Below are positions 6,041 to 12,909 of a stretch of 14,753 bases of DNA, piece by piece (position 1 is the first letter of the stretch; every line of letters starts with the position of its first letter). Location of the stretch: the NCBI GenBank assembly GCA_037146835.1, contig JBAWWI010000052.1:1-14753 (forward strand), written 5' to 3'. The stretch is from IMCC26256 sp037146835 (lineage in GTDB: Bacteria; Actinomycetota; Acidimicrobiia; IMCC26256). Made by a program: the position numbers and the translations under genes. Under the pieces are notes generated by a model. That model was not told where the DNA came from, searched no databases, and saw only the letters and a program-made list of their open reading frames with translations.

Positions 6041-7188
6041 TCAAGGAGCCCACGGGCAATGGTCTGCACAAGGCGCTAGTTAGTCGCCGCGGGTTTCTAG
6101 CTGGCGCAGGCGCTATAGCCGGAGGAGCACTCGCTGGCTCTGCTTTGCTGACAGCATGCGCGGATGCAAATGAACAATCTGCTGGCGCCCTCCAGATCTC
6201 AAACTGGACTGGCTATATAGACCCCAAAAGCGTCGCGGTATTTGAGAAGCAGACCGGCATCGGGGTCGAGTACTCAGAGGATATAAATGACAACAACGAA
6301 TGGTTTGCGAAGAACCAGCTTGTTCTCGCCAAAGGTGATTGGATCGGCAGAGACGCAGTAGTGCTCGATGATTGGATAGCGAATCGCTTGATCAATCGGC
6401 TTAAATGGGCTGAACCGTTCGCACCCGGCGTGCTTAAAAATAGGGCAAATCTCCTCCCGGAGTTATCGAATCCTTCGCATGATCCAGGACGGCGATTTAG
6501 CCTTCCATGGGCAGTTGGTCTAACTGGGATTGCCTACAACCGCTCCGTTACAAAACGAGATATCCATAGCCTCGACGATTTTCTCGCGATCGATACTCCA
6601 ACTGCCGTTCTGAGCGAGATGCGTGACACAGTTGGTCTCATGATGCGCGCTGAAGGGGCTGATGTGACTCAACCAACAGCAGCAAGCGCCGAGTCTGCAT
6701 TTGCTCTCCTTGAGAAATCAGTCGCCGATGGAGCAATCGACGCGTTTACAGGTAACGACTATGTGAGCGACCTAGCTACAGGCAATCTTGGAGCTGCATT
6801 CGCCTGGTCAGGTGACGTTGCCCAGATCACTCGCGATAATCCAGATGTGCGGTTTGTGATACCGGAGAGCGGCGGGCTTATCTGGTCTGACAACTTTGTT
6901 ATTCCTAAAGGCGCAGAGCATCGAGTCAATGCCACCAAGTGGATTGACTTTTTCTATGACCCCGTGAATGCTGCACGCCTTACGGCATATGTTCAGTACA
7001 TCTCGCCTGTTGTTGGAGTAGCTGAGGAACTTGCGAAAATGGGTGGCAAGGCTGCTCGCCTAATCGATGATCCGCTAGTGGTTCCTACCCCGAGCATGCT
7101 CAACTCAGTGGCAACTTTTGGAATCTTGAACCCGGCCGATGCGGACGCAATGGATACGCGCTTCTCTGAGCTTCAGGGGGCGGCATGA
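6037..7188 (+). CDS. potD: Polyamine-binding lipoprotein PotD, copy 2 (tandem paralogue)
   Basis: This second binding protein (383 aa) aligns with copy 1 almost without gaps after the signal region, at roughly 60 percent identity by eye. It has its own Tat motif (SRRGFL, 16-21) and lipobox LLTAC with lipid-acceptor C41. The pocket residues are the same type: SNWTGY (55-60, glycine again in place of the acidic residue), SLPW, SEMRD, AWSGD (256-260) and IWSDN (282-286). The start is TTG 6037, overlapping the preceding stop in a 4-base TTGA; no ATG or GTG in frame gives an alternative ahead of the signal peptide, so translational coupling is likely. It ends in an ATGA overlap with potB. The two copies may bind different polyamines or differ in affinity. 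Confidence 0.92.
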   Translation: MIKEPTGNGLHKALVSRRGFLAGAGAIAGGALAGSALLTACADANEQSAGALQISNWTGYIDPKSVAVFEKQTGIGVEYSEDINDNNEWFAKNQLVLAKGDWIGRDAVVLDDWIANRLINRLKWAEPFAPGVLKNRANLLPELSNPSHDPGRRFSLPWAVGLTGIAYNRSVTKRDIHSLDDFLAIDTPTAVLSEMRDTVGLMMRAEGADVTQPTAASAESAFALLEKSVADGAIDAFTGNDYVSDLATGNLGAAFAWSGDVAQITRDNPDVRFVIPESGGLIWSDNFVIPKGAEHRVNATKWIDFFYDPVNAARLTAYVQYISPVVGVAEELAKMGGKAARLIDDPLVVPTPSMLNSVATFGILNPADADAMDTRFSELQGAA

Positions 7189-8063
7189 GCGCAAAGATTG
7201 AGCGCGATGCTGAGGGCCGCAAGCAGGCGCGTTATGCGCCGTGGATGCTCCTTGTTCCTGGGTTGCTTTGGTTGCTTTGGTTCTTCTACCTTCCGCTCTA
7301 TTCGCTCTTTCGAATGTCGCTCTCTACTAAGCCGAGCCGCTTCGCTGTCCCTGAATTTGGTTGGGCTTGGAGTAATTACCACGATGCATTCTCGCAGTAT
7401 GGGGCTCAGTTTCAGCGGTCGTTTACCTATGCATTCGCAGCAACGATTGCCGCGCTACTAATTGCATACCCAGTTGCATATGTCATCGCATTCCGTGGGG
7501 GGCGATATAAGAATGTGCTACTTGGTCTAGTAGTTGTTCCATTCTTTACGAACTTCTTGATCCGTACTTTGGCATGGAAGACGATCCTCGGGAATCGGGG
7601 TCCTCTAATAAGTCTGCTACACACGATCGGCGTACTCGGCCCTAATGAGACCCTTCTCAGGACGCCCATAGCCGTAATAGGTGGCCTCACTTACAACTTC
7701 TTGCCCTTCATGGTATTGCCCATCTATGTGTCTCTCGAAAAAATTGATCCGCGTTTGTTAGATGCCGCTCGAGATCTTTACTCAAATACTTGGCGGGGTT
7801 TTCGTAAGATAATTGTCCCGCTCTCGCTCCCTGGAGTATTCGCAGGGAGTCTCCTGGTCTTTATTCCGGCTGCCGGTGACTTTGTGAACTCCTATTACTT
7901 AGGTAATGCGAAGACAACGATGATCGGGAGCGTGGTCCAGGATCAATTCTTGGTGCAGAACAACTACCCAATAGCCGCAGCGCTCTCCTTTGTTTTTATA
8001 GCAATAGTTATGGTCGTAGTTGCGATTTACTCTCGACTTCTCGGTACTGAGGAGATCGCATGA
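7185..8063 (+). CDS. potB: Polyamine ABC transporter permease PotB
   Basis: This is an inner-membrane permease of the binding-protein-dependent type, 292 aa. After a charged N-terminus there are about six hydrophobic segments (roughly 19-42, 82-103, 110-130, 160-182, 215-236, 262-284). The cytoplasmic EAA-like loop that docks on the ATPase is visible as LLDAARDLYSNTWRGFRKII (191-210) followed by VPLSLPG. It resembles the PotB/PotH side of polyamine importers, and with PotC it should form the heterodimeric channel energised by PotA. ATG 7185 overlaps the potD2 stop by 4 bases, with a run of five Gs shortly upstream as ribosome-binding site. Its own stop overlaps potC in the same way. Confidence 0.93.
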   Translation: MSAKIERDAEGRKQARYAPWMLLVPGLLWLLWFFYLPLYSLFRMSLSTKPSRFAVPEFGWAWSNYHDAFSQYGAQFQRSFTYAFAATIAALLIAYPVAYVIAFRGGRYKNVLLGLVVVPFFTNFLIRTLAWKTILGNRGPLISLLHTIGVLGPNETLLRTPIAVIGGLTYNFLPFMVLPIYVSLEKIDPRLLDAARDLYSNTWRGFRKIIVPLSLPGVFAGSLLVFIPAAGDFVNSYYLGNAKTTMIGSVVQDQFLVQNNYPIAAALSFVFIAIVMVVVAIYSRLLGTEEIA

Positions 8064-8941
8064 GCGCAGTCGTAGGCGGAGCCAAGAAGCAGAGAGAGCA
8101 GTACGGAACAGTTACATCACCGGCAGGGAAACTTGGCCGTTTCATTATCAACCTCTTCGCCGCCGGTGGACTCCTCTACCTGTTCCTGCCGATTTTTGTC
8201 ATCGTTGCGTTCTCGTTTAACCAGCCCATCGGGCGTTTCAACGCGGTATGGAACAGATTCACGTTCGACAACTGGCTGCACCCCTTCGCCGATCAGGCCC
8301 TTGTCGATGCTCTGATCCTGAGCCTTAAAGTTGCTCTGTTATCAACCGCAGTAGCGACTGTTATCGGAACCTTCATGGCGATCGGGCTAGTGCGCTATCG
8401 ATTCAAGGGAGGAGGTTTAGTCAACTTCCTTTTGGTCCTCCCGCTAACCGCTCCAGAGATCGTCCTAGGTGCGTCGCTGCTAACACTCTTTCTCGCTCCA
8501 ACAATGCTGCTCTTTAATATTTCGTTCTCACTTGGTTTCGCAACGATTGTTATCGCCCACATCATGTTTCTTGTGAGTTATGTAGCCCTAACCGTGAGGG
8601 CACGTCTGCGTGGATTCGATTGGACCCTCGAGGATGCAGCGATGGATCTTGGGGCCAACCCGACCCGCACATTCTGGAGAGTTACCCTTCCACTAATCAC
8701 GCCTGGGATCCTTGCTGCTGCGTTGCTTTCGTTCGCGCTATCCATAGACGACTTCATCATCACTTATTTTGTATCGGGGCCGAGCACGACGACATTCCCG
8801 GTTCGCATTTTTGGGCAGTCGCGCACCGCAACTCCACCTCAGATCAATGTCCTCTCAACAATGATTCTGCTAGTGAGTATCTCGATACTTGCGATTGGGA
8901 CTCTCGTGAGCGCTCGTCGCACGAAGCGTGATACTGCGTAG
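8060..8941 (+). CDS. potC: Polyamine ABC transporter permease PotC
   Basis: This is the second permease of the importer, 293 aa. It has a 28-residue charged N-terminal tail, then a first membrane segment (about 29-53) and five more, with the EAA loop LEDAAMDLGANPTRTFWRVT (190-209) followed by LPLITPG. SIDDFIITYFVSGP (228-241) is a stretch characteristic of PotC/PotI. ATG 8060 forms an ATGA overlap with the potB stop and has GAGGAG about 6 bases upstream. It is the last gene of the operon: its TAG stop runs straight into a 15-bp tandem repeat array, and the next gene converges on it. No intrinsic terminator is visible after it. Confidence 0.93.
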   Translation: MSAVVGGAKKQREQYGTVTSPAGKLGRFIINLFAAGGLLYLFLPIFVIVAFSFNQPIGRFNAVWNRFTFDNWLHPFADQALVDALILSLKVALLSTAVATVIGTFMAIGLVRYRFKGGGLVNFLLVLPLTAPEIVLGASLLTLFLAPTMLLFNISFSLGFATIVIAHIMFLVSYVALTVRARLRGFDWTLEDAAMDLGANPTRTFWRVTLPLITPGILAAALLSFALSIDDFIITYFVSGPSTTTFPVRIFGQSRTATPPQINVLSTMILLVSISILAIGTLVSARRTKRDTA

Positions 8942-9000
8942 GGTCTTAATTTATAGGGTCTTAATTTATAGGGTCTTAATTTATAGGGTCTTAATTCATT
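8941..9000. repeat. Tandem array of four 15-bp repeats between convergent genes
   Basis: The unit GGGTCTTAATTTATA is repeated exactly three times (8941-8955, 8956-8970, 8971-8985), followed by a fourth copy with a changed end (8986-9000, GGGTCTTAATTCATT). The array fills nearly the whole 64-bp gap between potC and mmsA, and its first G is the last base of the potC stop codon. The unit is AT-rich with no hairpin-forming dyad, so it does not look like an intrinsic terminator. Copy number could vary by slippage without touching either protein. Confidence 0.95.
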
Positions 9001-9005
9001 AGGCC

Positions 9006-10535
9006 TTACTTATTTGTGGGGAACCCGAGATCAGTACCGCGGGTAGACGGGTCAGCCCAGCGAGTAGTGACAACCTTGCCACGTGTATAGAAGTGCACGC
9101 CCTCGGTGCCGTGGACATGAGTATCGCCGAAGAGGCTGTGGCCCCACCCGCCGAATGAGTAATACGCAACTGGAACAGGGATCGGAACATTGATCCCGAC
9201 CATCCCAGCATCTACCTCATTTGCAAACCTGCGTGCGGCGCCGCCATCACGAGTAAATATCGCGACTCCATTGCCGTATGGGTTATCCGCTACTAATGAG
9301 ACGGCCTCCTCGTATGTATCCACGCGCACCACACATAGAACCGGACCGAATATCTCGTCTGTGTAGACGCTCATCTCTGTAGTGACATGGTCAATAAGGG
9401 TGGGCCCAACCCAGAAGCCGCCTTCGTTGCCTGCTACCTCTACTCCTCGACCATCGACAACAATTGAGGCTCCGGAGTTCTCTCCCGCATCTATGTAGTC
9501 GCGTACGCGGTCACGGTGTGCTCCGGTAACGACCGGCCCCATCTCGGAGGTCGGGTCAAGGCTTGGACCTACATTAATAACGCGGGTTCGCTCTGCAATC
9601 ATGCTCACTAATTCATCGGCAACTCCGCCGACAGCGACAACTACCGAGATCGCCATGCATCGCTCTCCGGCTGATCCGTAGCCCGCGCTCACTGCTGCGT
9701 CTGCAGCGGTCTCAAGGTCTGCGTCAGGGAGAACAATCATGTGGTTCTTAGCGCCACCGAGGGCCTGCACGCGCTTGCCATGCTTCGTACCTGTTTCGTA
9801 TACGTAGCGCGCAATTGGAGTTGAGCCGACAAATGAAATTGCTTTTACATCGGGGTGCTCAAGAAGGGCATCTACTGCAACCTTGTCGCCCTGGACCACG
9901 TTAAAAACCCCATCAGGCAATCCGGCATCTCTCCAAATCTCTGCAATTCGAATAGATGCAGATGGGTCGCGTTCGCTCGGCTTCAGGATGAAGGCATTTC
10001 CGCATGCAATTGCAATAGGGAACATCCACATTGGGACCATGGCTGGAAAATTAAAGGGAGTGATGCCTGCGACTACTCCAAGGGGCTGGCGCATGGAGTG
10101 GACATCTGTCTCAGTTGAGACGCTCTCAGAGTGGGAGCCTTTAAGAAGGTGTGGGATTCCGCACGCGAATTCGATTACCTCGATTCCTCGTGCGACCTCT
10201 CCGCGTGCATCGCTTAGAACTTTGCCGTGCTCAGAGGAGATGATGCGCGCGAGGTCGTCGGCCGCCGCCTCCATAAGCTCCCTGAAAGCGAAGAGAACTC
10301 GAGCGCGTCGAGAGAGCGAGGTCTGTCCCCACTCTGCTGCAGCCGCCGTGGCAGCGGCGACGATGAAATCAACATCGGAGCGGCTAGCGAGCTCGACCTC
10401 GGCCTGGGTGGCTCCGGTAACCGGATCATGCACCACGTGCAACGATGGAGACGTGGTTCCGAGGGTCTTGTAGGGGGCCCCATTTGTCCAGTGTGTGATT
10501 CTGCGCATGCCCCGAGCGTAGGGCACGGCGCCCAT
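9006..10535 (-). CDS. mmsA: CoA-acylating (methyl)malonate-semialdehyde dehydrogenase MmsA
   Basis: This 509-residue aldehyde dehydrogenase has the marks of the CoA-acylating MmsA group: TPFNFPAMVPMWMFP (159-173), LKPSERDPSA (184-193), a QALGGAKNH segment (257-265) in which the usual catalytic glutamate is absent, as normal for this group, and the nucleophile in GSAGERC (C293). The family converts malonate semialdehyde to acetyl-CoA or methylmalonate semialdehyde to propionyl-CoA, in beta-alanine, valine and inositol breakdown. With a polyamine cluster next door, malonate semialdehyde arising via beta-alanine is an attractive substrate, but this is inferred. The start is ATG 10535, with only a weak GAGAAG nearby; ATG 10508 (residue 10) is the alternative and fits the usual N-terminus better. 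It follows the DUF421 gene by 10 bp. Confidence 0.9.
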   Translation of the reverse strand: MGAVPYARGMRRITHWTNGAPYKTLGTTSPSLHVVHDPVTGATQAEVELASRSDVDFIVAAATAAAAEWGQTSLSRRARVLFAFRELMEAAADDLARIISSEHGKVLSDARGEVARGIEVIEFACGIPHLLKGSHSESVSTETDVHSMRQPLGVVAGITPFNFPAMVPMWMFPIAIACGNAFILKPSERDPSASIRIAEIWRDAGLPDGVFNVVQGDKVAVDALLEHPDVKAISFVGSTPIARYVYETGTKHGKRVQALGGAKNHMIVLPDADLETAADAAVSAGYGSAGERCMAISVVVAVGGVADELVSMIAERTRVINVGPSLDPTSEMGPVVTGAHRDRVRDYIDAGENSGASIVVDGRGVEVAGNEGGFWVGPTLIDHVTTEMSVYTDEIFGPVLCVVRVDTYEEAVSLVADNPYGNGVAIFTRDGGAARRFANEVDAGMVGINVPIPVPVAYYSFGGWGHSLFGDTHVHGTEGVHFYTRGKVVTTRWADPSTRGTDLGFPTNK

Positions 10536-10545
10536 ACTTCTCAGT

Positions 10546-11124
10546 TCAGTTTTTAGTTAGCGCGTCCACTGCCACTTGGAGAGCCGTGAGTTGCTCAGAG
10601 ACTCGCGCTAGGTCTGCTCGTGTAGCGGCCTCTGCCGGCCCCTTCTTGTGCACGTCGATCTTCCCGCCGGGGAGGAGGGTCATGCGCTCGATGTCGTCTA
10701 GAGAGTCAGCGTGAACAAATTCGCTCAGCTCTCCCTCATTTAGACCAGTACTTCTTAGGCCGCGTTCATTGATCTTGCCGCCGGAGATCAGCTCGCTTCG
10801 TCGCCCGGCAAGAATGTCGTTCAGGCGCCTGTGTTTTCGAGCCACTCGAACAACAATTTCATTGAGCCCAACAAGGGTAAAGGCTCCAATGACTCCACCC
10901 ATGACTGAGTTATCTGGCCCAATAATTGCATTCTGCACAACGTTGGAAAGTAGTAACAGAACAACAAGGTCAAATGGGTTTAGTTGCGCGAGTGTGCGAC
11001 GCCCTACGAACCTGAGGACGAGAATCAGCGCCGCATACACAAGGGCGGTACGAGCAATCTTCTCAAGCGGAGATACTCCGGCGTGCAGGATGTGGTACGA
11101 GATAGAACTCGCGAATATGTACAT
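10546..11124 (-). CDS. DUF421 (YetF/YkjA-like) membrane protein
   Basis: This 192-residue protein has three probable membrane segments (about 24-40, 50-68, 73-95) and a soluble C-terminal part. RFVGRRTLAQLNPFDLVVLLL (38-58), followed by SNVVQNAI, is the signature stretch of DUF421 proteins. The C-terminal ELISGGKINERGLRSTGLNE (111-130) followed by a helix and GGKIDV matches that family's small cytoplasmic domain. The last 25 residues look like an amphipathic or coiled-coil helix. Biochemical role is unknown in the family beyond membrane location. ATG 11124 is preceded by GAGAGG at suitable distance. It lies 133 bp downstream of znuB and 10 bp before mmsA, so it probably heads a two-gene unit; I see no functional logic linking it to MmsA. 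Confidence 0.85.
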   Translation of the reverse strand: MYIFASSISYHILHAGVSPLEKIARTALVYAALILVLRFVGRRTLAQLNPFDLVVLLLLSNVVQNAIIGPDNSVMGGVIGAFTLVGLNEIVVRVARKHRRLNDILAGRRSELISGGKINERGLRSTGLNEGELSEFVHADSLDDIERMTLLPGGKIDVHKKGPAEAATRADLARVSEQLTALQVAVDALTKN

Positions 11125-11183
11125 TCCGGACCTCTCAAATGGCTTAGGTGCGTAGTGGGCGCGTGTCGGGGATTTCTGAATTG

Positions 11184-11198
11184 GGAGAATACGTCTCC
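11184..11198. other. Small dyad in the znuB-DUF421 gap
   Basis: GGAGA (11184-11188) and TCTCC (11194-11198) form a perfect 5-bp inverted repeat around ATACG in the 133-bp gap 11125-11257. It could be an operator for the DUF421-mmsA pair. The same gap also carries short imperfect repeats of GGACTA near 11231-11246. No clear terminator for znuB or promoter for DUF421 is recognised. Confidence 0.25.
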
Positions 11199-11257
11199 GA
11201 CCGTAGCCCCATAGCAGGCCCTATTTGTGGGACTAGTTATGGACTAATCGCTCGTGA

Positions 11258-12100
11258 CTAGTGGTCGTGGGCGCTAGGCGGGGCAGAGCGCATGGGGCGC
11301 ACCGCCGAGACCACGGCAAATGCGAGCACCGCTACGAGCACGATTGAGCCGCCCGGGGCAAGGCCCCAAATGCGAGCAGCAGCGAGCCCAAGTATGACTG
11401 CAATGACTCCAACTGCTGATCCAAAAATCAGTGTTCCTCGGAATGACTTGGCTAGCAGGCGGGCCGTCGCAATGGGGAGCACAAGCAGTGCAGCGACAAG
11501 CAGTAGTCCAACAACGCGCATCGCTGCGACCACCGTTACGGCGGTAAGTACCGCCAAGGCCGCACTAAGTGCATCAACTGGCAGCCCAGCGACGCGCGCG
11601 GACTCTTCGTCCATGACAACGGCAAGCATTGCTCGACCTGCGATGAGGACCGTTGCAACGATTGCAATGCCAATCAAGCAGACGGCAATTGCATCTCCTG
11701 GTGTCACTGTGAGAATCGAACCGAAAAGAAATGGAAGAACATTCGCCGGTTTACCTACCGCACTCGCTCTGCTAGCGATTACGGCTCCCGCCGCGATTCC
11801 TCCGTAGAAGAAGAGCGCTAGTGCTAGGTCGCCGGATGTTTGGCCGCGTGCCCTAAGCCACTCGATGCCTAGTGCTGCAATGACGGCTGCTGCGAGTGCT
11901 GTCCAGACAGGCCAAATATTGAGGAGCAAGCCTGCTGCAACTCCGGCAAATGCAACATGGCCAATGCCGTCCCCGAGTAGCGACATGCGCCGCTGCACTA
12001 GGAACCCGCCTACAAGTGGAGCGCACGCGCCTACAACTAAACCAGCAAGAAGCGCGTACTGCATGTAGTCGCGATCGAAGGGCCAGGGCAGTGGAAGCAT
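11258..12100 (-). CDS. znuB: Zinc-type ABC transporter permease ZnuB (ABC-3 family)
   Basis: This 280-residue membrane protein has about eight hydrophobic segments typical of the ABC-3 metal permeases. The diagnostic N-terminal stretch QRRMSLLGDGIGHVAFAGVA (36-55) and the helix RVVGLLLVAALLVLPIATAR (195-214) are conserved in ZnuB/TroC/MntB proteins. It would form the membrane channel for a divalent cation, most likely zinc given the three-histidine binding protein next to it. It ends in HDH, a possible weak metal site. ATG 12100 lies 2 bp after the znuC stop, with GAGGGG inside the end of znuC as the likely ribosome-binding site, so the two are translationally coupled. Confidence 0.9.
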   Translation of the reverse strand: MLPLPWPFDRDYMQYALLAGLVVGACAPLVGGFLVQRRMSLLGDGIGHVAFAGVAAGLLLNIWPVWTALAAAVIAALGIEWLRARGQTSGDLALALFFYGGIAAGAVIASRASAVGKPANVLPFLFGSILTVTPGDAIAVCLIGIAIVATVLIAGRAMLAVVMDEESARVAGLPVDALSAALAVLTAVTVVAAMRVVGLLLVAALLVLPIATARLLAKSFRGTLIFGSAVGVIAVILGLAAARIWGLAPGGSIVLVAVLAFAVVSAVRPMRSAPPSAHDH

Positions 12101-12102
12101 GA

Positions 12103-12822
12103 TTAATCGAGCCCCTCTAACCAGAGGGGAAGGTCTTCGGCATGGACCCCAAGGCTCACGCCGCGGGATCGTAGTTCTGCCGGGGTTCCGTCGAAAACTA
12201 CGCGTTGCTTGAGCACGACAACTCGATCGAGGTCATCGGCAACGGCGCCTAGTTCATGCGAGACGAGTAGAACGGCTCCGTTGTGCTGCTCAATGAGGTG
12301 CACGACAGAGTCTCGAAATTGCCTCTGTGACTCTGCATCTACTCCGGCTACCGGCTCGTCGAGTACAAGTAATTCAGGGTCGCTGCTCAAAGCCTTAGCG
12401 ATCATCACGCGTTGCTGTTGCCCACCTGACAATTCTCCAACACGCCGGTCTTTGAACTCGCCAAGGTCAACAGCATTGATGGCATGTGTGACCGCTTCGC
12501 GATCTTCATCTCGCGGGCGTCTCCACCAACCATGGCGCGCCAGACGGCCGGTGGCTACAACCTCTGTGACTGTTGCCGGAAGGTCTGGGGCGAAGCGCGC
12601 GCGCTGAGGCACATACCCGAGGCGACCTGGATTGGATAGGCGACCTGGGTGCTCTCCAAGCAGGGTGACCTCACCGGACTCGGGAGTGAGCAAGCCGAGC
12701 AGAATACGAAGCAGAGTCGACTTGCCACTCCCATTTGGGCCGACGAGTGCCACGAACTCCCCGCGGTCTACGCGCAGGGAGACCCGGTCGAGGACCGGGC
12801 CGTGGCCATACCCAACAGTCAC
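12103..12822 (-). CDS. znuC: Zinc-type ABC transporter ATP-binding protein ZnuC
   Basis: This ATPase shows Walker A GPNGSGKS (28-35), Q-loop VPQ (71-73), signature LSGGQ (131-135), Walker B LLVLDEP (151-157) and switch H189, in 239 residues from GTG 12822. That start has no ribosome-binding site. Upstream in frame, about ten more codons read as a typical ZnuC beginning (PLLSADS before VTVGYG). A perfect AGGAGG (12862-12857) stands four bases before an in-frame ATC at 12852. There is no ATG, GTG, TTG or CTG between the in-frame stop further upstream and GTG 12822, so the true start may be ATC 12852 or a base has been miscalled. It is the first gene of znuC-znuB, divergent from znuA, and powers import through ZnuB. 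Confidence 0.9.
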   Translation of the reverse strand: MTVGYGHGPVLDRVSLRVDRGEFVALVGPNGSGKSTLLRILLGLLTPESGEVTLLGEHPGRLSNPGRLGYVPQRARFAPDLPATVTEVVATGRLARHGWWRRPRDEDREAVTHAINAVDLGEFKDRRVGELSGGQQQRVMIAKALSSDPELLVLDEPVAGVDAESQRQFRDSVVHLIEQHNGAVLLVSHELGAVADDLDRVVVLKQRVVFDGTPAELRSRGVSLGVHAEDLPLWLEGLD

Positions 12823-12850
12823 GCTGTCGGCGGAGAGAAGTGGATCTGAG

Positions 12851-12881
12851 ATAGTGCCTCCTGAGAGTGATTCCCACTATA
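12851..12881. promoter_or_regulatory. znuC/znuA divergent control region with ATAGTG/CACTAT dyad
   Basis: Within the short gap between znuC and znuA, ATAGTG (12851-12856) and CACTAT (12875-12880) form a perfect 6-bp inverted repeat with an 18-bp spacer. On the minus strand, TATAGT (12881-12876) resembles a -10 box for znuC, just ahead of AGGAGG (12862-12857), though no good -35 is seen. Zinc importers are normally under Zur control, but I do not find a recognisable Zur palindrome here; the dyad may be the operator of a different regulator or chance. Confidence 0.3.
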
Positions 12882-12909
12882 CCCCAGAGCCTTGTTAGGA
12901 TTCATTCCC

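Noticed and set aside
8941..9005. CRISPR-like or intrinsic terminator interpretation of the 15-bp array
   Set aside because: Units are directly adjacent with no spacers, too short for CRISPR repeats, and lack a dyad and GC stem, so neither a CRISPR array nor a typical terminator.
9883..10473. Plus-strand ORF of 196 codons opposite mmsA
   Set aside because: Antisense shadow of a strongly conserved gene; composition is serine/alanine/arginine-rich without motifs.
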